Assembly: GCF_047302425.1 (NCBI RefSeq)
Contig: NZ_CP154855.1
Location: forward strand, 558,001 to 622,000
DNA: 64,000 nt
Reading direction: 5' to 3'
Origin: Oceanitalea sp047302425
Lineage (GTDB): Bacteria > Actinomycetota > Actinomycetes > Actinomycetales > Actinomycetaceae
Shown: piece by piece, positions 62,443-64,000 of the stretch
How positions within the stretch are numbered: position 1 is the stretch's first letter
Layout of the letters: every line of letters starts with the position of its first letter
The notes under the pieces: generated by a model
Told to the model about the DNA's origin: nothing
Seen by the model: only the letters and a program-made list of their open reading frames with translations
Databases searched by the model: none
Program-made: the position numbers and the translations under genes

Positions 62443-63357
62443 GTGAACGGCGTACTGACCGGGTTCGCGATCGTGGCGGTGCTCATCGCGCTGGGCTACC
62501 TCGCCGCGCGCACCGGCGCCCTCCCCGCCGAGGGGGAGTCGACCCTCGCGCGCTTCGTCTTCTACCTGGCCTCGCCCGCGCTGCTGTTCACGACCCTGCT
62601 CGAGGCGCCGCTCGAGACCGTCTTCTCCCGGCTGCTCGTCGGCGTGGCCGCGAGCAGCCTCCTCGTCGCCGCGCTCTACCTCGTCGTCTCCGGACTGCTG
62701 TGGCGGCGCGCGCCGGGGGAGCGGGTCATCGGCGCGCTCACCGCCTCCTACGTCAACGCCGCCAACCTCGGCATCCCGATCAGCGCCTACGTCCTCGGCG
62801 ACGTCTCCTACGTCGCGCCCGTGCTGCTCTTCCAGCTCATCGTCGTCGCGCCGGTCGCCCTGCTCGTCCTCGACCTCGTCTCGCCCACCCGCGCGCCCGG
62901 CCGGTCGTGGCTGCGGCCACTGGCCAACCCCATCATCTGGGCCTCCCTCCTCGGCGTCGTGCTCGGGGCGGCCGGGGTGAGCCTGCCCGCTGCGGCGCTC
63001 GAGCCCGTGCGGGTGCTCGGCGGCGCCGCGGTGCCCGTGGCGCTCGTCGTCTTCGGCTTCTCGCTGCGGGGATCGGCGACGGCCGTGCGGGCCGGGTCCG
63101 GCGACGTCCTGCTCGCCACCACCCTCAAGGTGGTGGCCCACCCGCTCGTCGCCTACGCGCTCGGCCGGTGGGTGCTCGGGCTCGAGGGCACCCTGCTCCT
63201 GGCCGTCACCGTGCTCGGCGCGCTGCCCGCGGCGCAGAACGTCTTCGTCTACGCCGTCCGCTACCAGCAGGCGGTGCCGCAGGCGCGCGCCGTCGTGCTC
63301 GCGAGCACCGTGCTCGCCGTCCCCGCCGTCCTCGTCGCGACCCTGGTGGCGACGTGA
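62443..63357 (+). CDS. AEC-family (auxin efflux carrier) transporter
   Basis: 304 residues with ten predicted membrane helices in two halves. The AEC signature is in ALTASYVNAANLGIPISAYVL near residue 105 (Asn-Ala-Asn), and the second half ends with LGALPAAQNVFVYAVRYQ, the paired motif. AEC members move carboxylates such as malate or malonate across the cytoplasmic membrane. Divergence from tarD and the shared palindrome suggest a role in tartrate transport. GTG 62443 is preceded by a weak GGGTGGCGG site. A strong hairpin follows the stop. Confidence 0.9.
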   Translation: MNGVLTGFAIVAVLIALGYLAARTGALPAEGESTLARFVFYLASPALLFTTLLEAPLETVFSRLLVGVAASSLLVAALYLVVSGLLWRRAPGERVIGALTASYVNAANLGIPISAYVLGDVSYVAPVLLFQLIVVAPVALLVLDLVSPTRAPGRSWLRPLANPIIWASLLGVVLGAAGVSLPAAALEPVRVLGGAAVPVALVVFGFSLRGSATAVRAGSGDVLLATTLKVVAHPLVAYALGRWVLGLEGTLLLAVTVLGALPAAQNVFVYAVRYQQAVPQARAVVLASTVLAVPAVLVATLVAT

Positions 63358-63390
63358 CTCCGCCCCGGGCTGGGCGTACCCACAGCCCCT

Positions 63391-63415
63391 CCGGGCGACG
63401 CCTGGCGTCGCCCGG
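63391..63415 (+). terminator. Hairpin after the AEC transporter
   Basis: Perfect 11-bp arms (63391-63401, 63405-63415) with a three-base CTG loop; no T-run. Confidence 0.72.
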
Positions 63416-63493
63416 CCGTCGGTCCGCGCGCGGGGGAGACCAGCCCCGCCGCGGCACCGGCGCCGACCGTACGACGCAAAGGAGCCTCGACCC

Positions 63494-64000
63494 ATGACCA
63501 CGACAACCCACCGCCGCGCCCGCGCCCTCGCGATGGCCGGGGCCGGTGCGCTCATGCTCTCCGCCTGCGCGCAGGACGCCGCCGGCGGCGGCGGCTCGGA
63601 CGACGGGGAGGTCGTCCTCCAGTTCTCCTGGTGGGGCGGCGACAAGCGCCACACCTACACCCAGGAGCTCATCGAGATCTACGAGGAGCAGAACCCCGGC
63701 GTGCGCGTCGTGGGGACGTACACGGACTTCTCCTCCTACTGGGACCGGCTGAGCACGAACATCGCCGGCGGGCAGATGCCCGACGTCATGCAGCACGAGA
63801 CGCGCTACATCCGCGAGTACGTCGACCGCGGGCTGCTCGCCGACCTCGGCGAGCTCGACGGGCTCGACGTCAGCGAGATCGACCCGGCGGTCGCCGAGAC
63901 CGGCGTCGTGGACGGGAGCATGTACGCGGTCCCGATCGGCGTCAACGCCTTCGCCGTCGCGATCGACCCGCAGGCCTTCGCCGAGGCGGGGGTGGAGGTG
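63494..64000 (+). CDS. Sugar ABC transporter substrate-binding lipoprotein, 3'-truncated
   Basis: 169 codons remain; the gene runs off the window. MTTTTHRRARALAMAGAGAL starts a signal peptide ending in LSAC, so the mature lipoprotein begins at Cys25. The mature part has VLQFSWWGGDKRHTYTQEL, NPGVRVVGTY and AGGQMPDVMQHE, then YAVPIGVNAFAVAID, a layout of family 1 sugar-binding proteins (CUT1). AAAGGAG lies about eight bases before the ATG. It likely begins a second sugar-uptake operon, and the Gfo/Idh gene with the LacI-type site upstream may be part of the same catabolic region. Substrate unknown. Confidence 0.9.
   Translation, partial: MTTTTHRRARALAMAGAGALMLSACAQDAAGGGGSDDGEVVLQFSWWGGDKRHTYTQELIEIYEEQNPGVRVVGTYTDFSSYWDRLSTNIAGGQMPDVMQHETRYIREYVDRGLLADLGELDGLDVSEIDPAVAETGVVDGSMYAVPIGVNAFAVAIDPQAFAEAGVEV

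Noticed and set aside
1..64000. CRISPR arrays, IS elements, integrases or toxin-antitoxin loci
   Set aside because: No regularly spaced repeats, transposase or integrase motifs were found; the only XRE gene pairs with a membrane protein, not a toxin.

Overview
The window is very GC-rich chromosomal DNA from an actinobacterium, most probably of the order Micrococcales. The evidence is the mycothiol synthase MshD, a BldC-type regulator, a DUF3073 protein beside purF-purM, a DUF222/HNH protein, a mutT1 next to ppk1, many overlapping ATGA/GTGA gene junctions, and many starts with no Shine-Dalgarno that sit 6-7 bases after a TANNNT box (leaderless mRNAs). The genus cannot be fixed from the sequence. 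No prophage, insertion sequence or CRISPR array was seen. Both ends cut through genes.

Layout. 1-870: end of an M20 amidohydrolase. 0.93-2.5 kb: a tandem glycine riboswitch in front of an EamA-family exporter, then an SRPBCC protein. 2.5-9.05 kb: a fatty-acid cluster (MaoC hydratase, long FabG4-type reductase, thiolase, divergent TetR, acyl-CoA dehydrogenase/oxidase) laid out like Rv0241c-Rv0244c of Mycobacterium tuberculosis. 9.1-15.1 kb: DUF222/HNH protein, purL, glutamate dehydrogenase, cutC.

15.1-29.7 kb: a complete non-phosphorylating L-fucose regulon. It holds two cytoplasmic GH29 fucosidases, an ABC importer without its own ATPase, mutarotase, fucose dehydrogenase, fuconolactonase, fuconate dehydratase, 2-keto-3-deoxyfuconate dehydrogenase, a FAH-type diketo-acid hydrolase (ending in pyruvate plus lactate), an unexplained M81 metallopeptidase-family protein, a ROK kinase and a GntR/FCD regulator. 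An 11-bp palindrome, ACATC(C/G)GATGT, lies at the promoters and is proposed to be the regulator's operator; it ties the divergent ROK gene and the second fucosidase to the same control.

29.7-36.1 kb: conserved housekeeping block (sterol-carrier-like protein, small membrane protein, RNB ribonuclease, purF, purM, DUF3073, bldC, DUF3618, holin-like DUF1469 protein). 36.3-41.4 kb: a very large secreted nuclease/5'-nucleotidase ending in five exact 45-residue repeats. 41.4-41.7 kb: tRNA-Phe, -Asp and -Glu. 41.8-52 kb: metallopeptidase, CDF zinc exporter, XRE regulator with membrane partner, SurE, PfkB kinase, GNAT, MsrB, EEP-family protein, GlsB-like protein, DUF2207 protein, DEAD-box helicase, a 70-nt near-perfect hairpin and a 47-residue protein. 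52.3-59.2 kb: tRNA-Lys, a truncated Mrr-like remnant, cysteine-free HesB-like protein, two paralogous unknown proteins flanking a GerW-family protein, mshD, ppk1, mutT1. 59.2-64 kb: a Gfo/Idh oxidoreductase behind a LacI-type operator, a D-tartrate dehydratase cluster (GntR, TarD, AEC transporter) and the start of a second sugar-binding lipoprotein.
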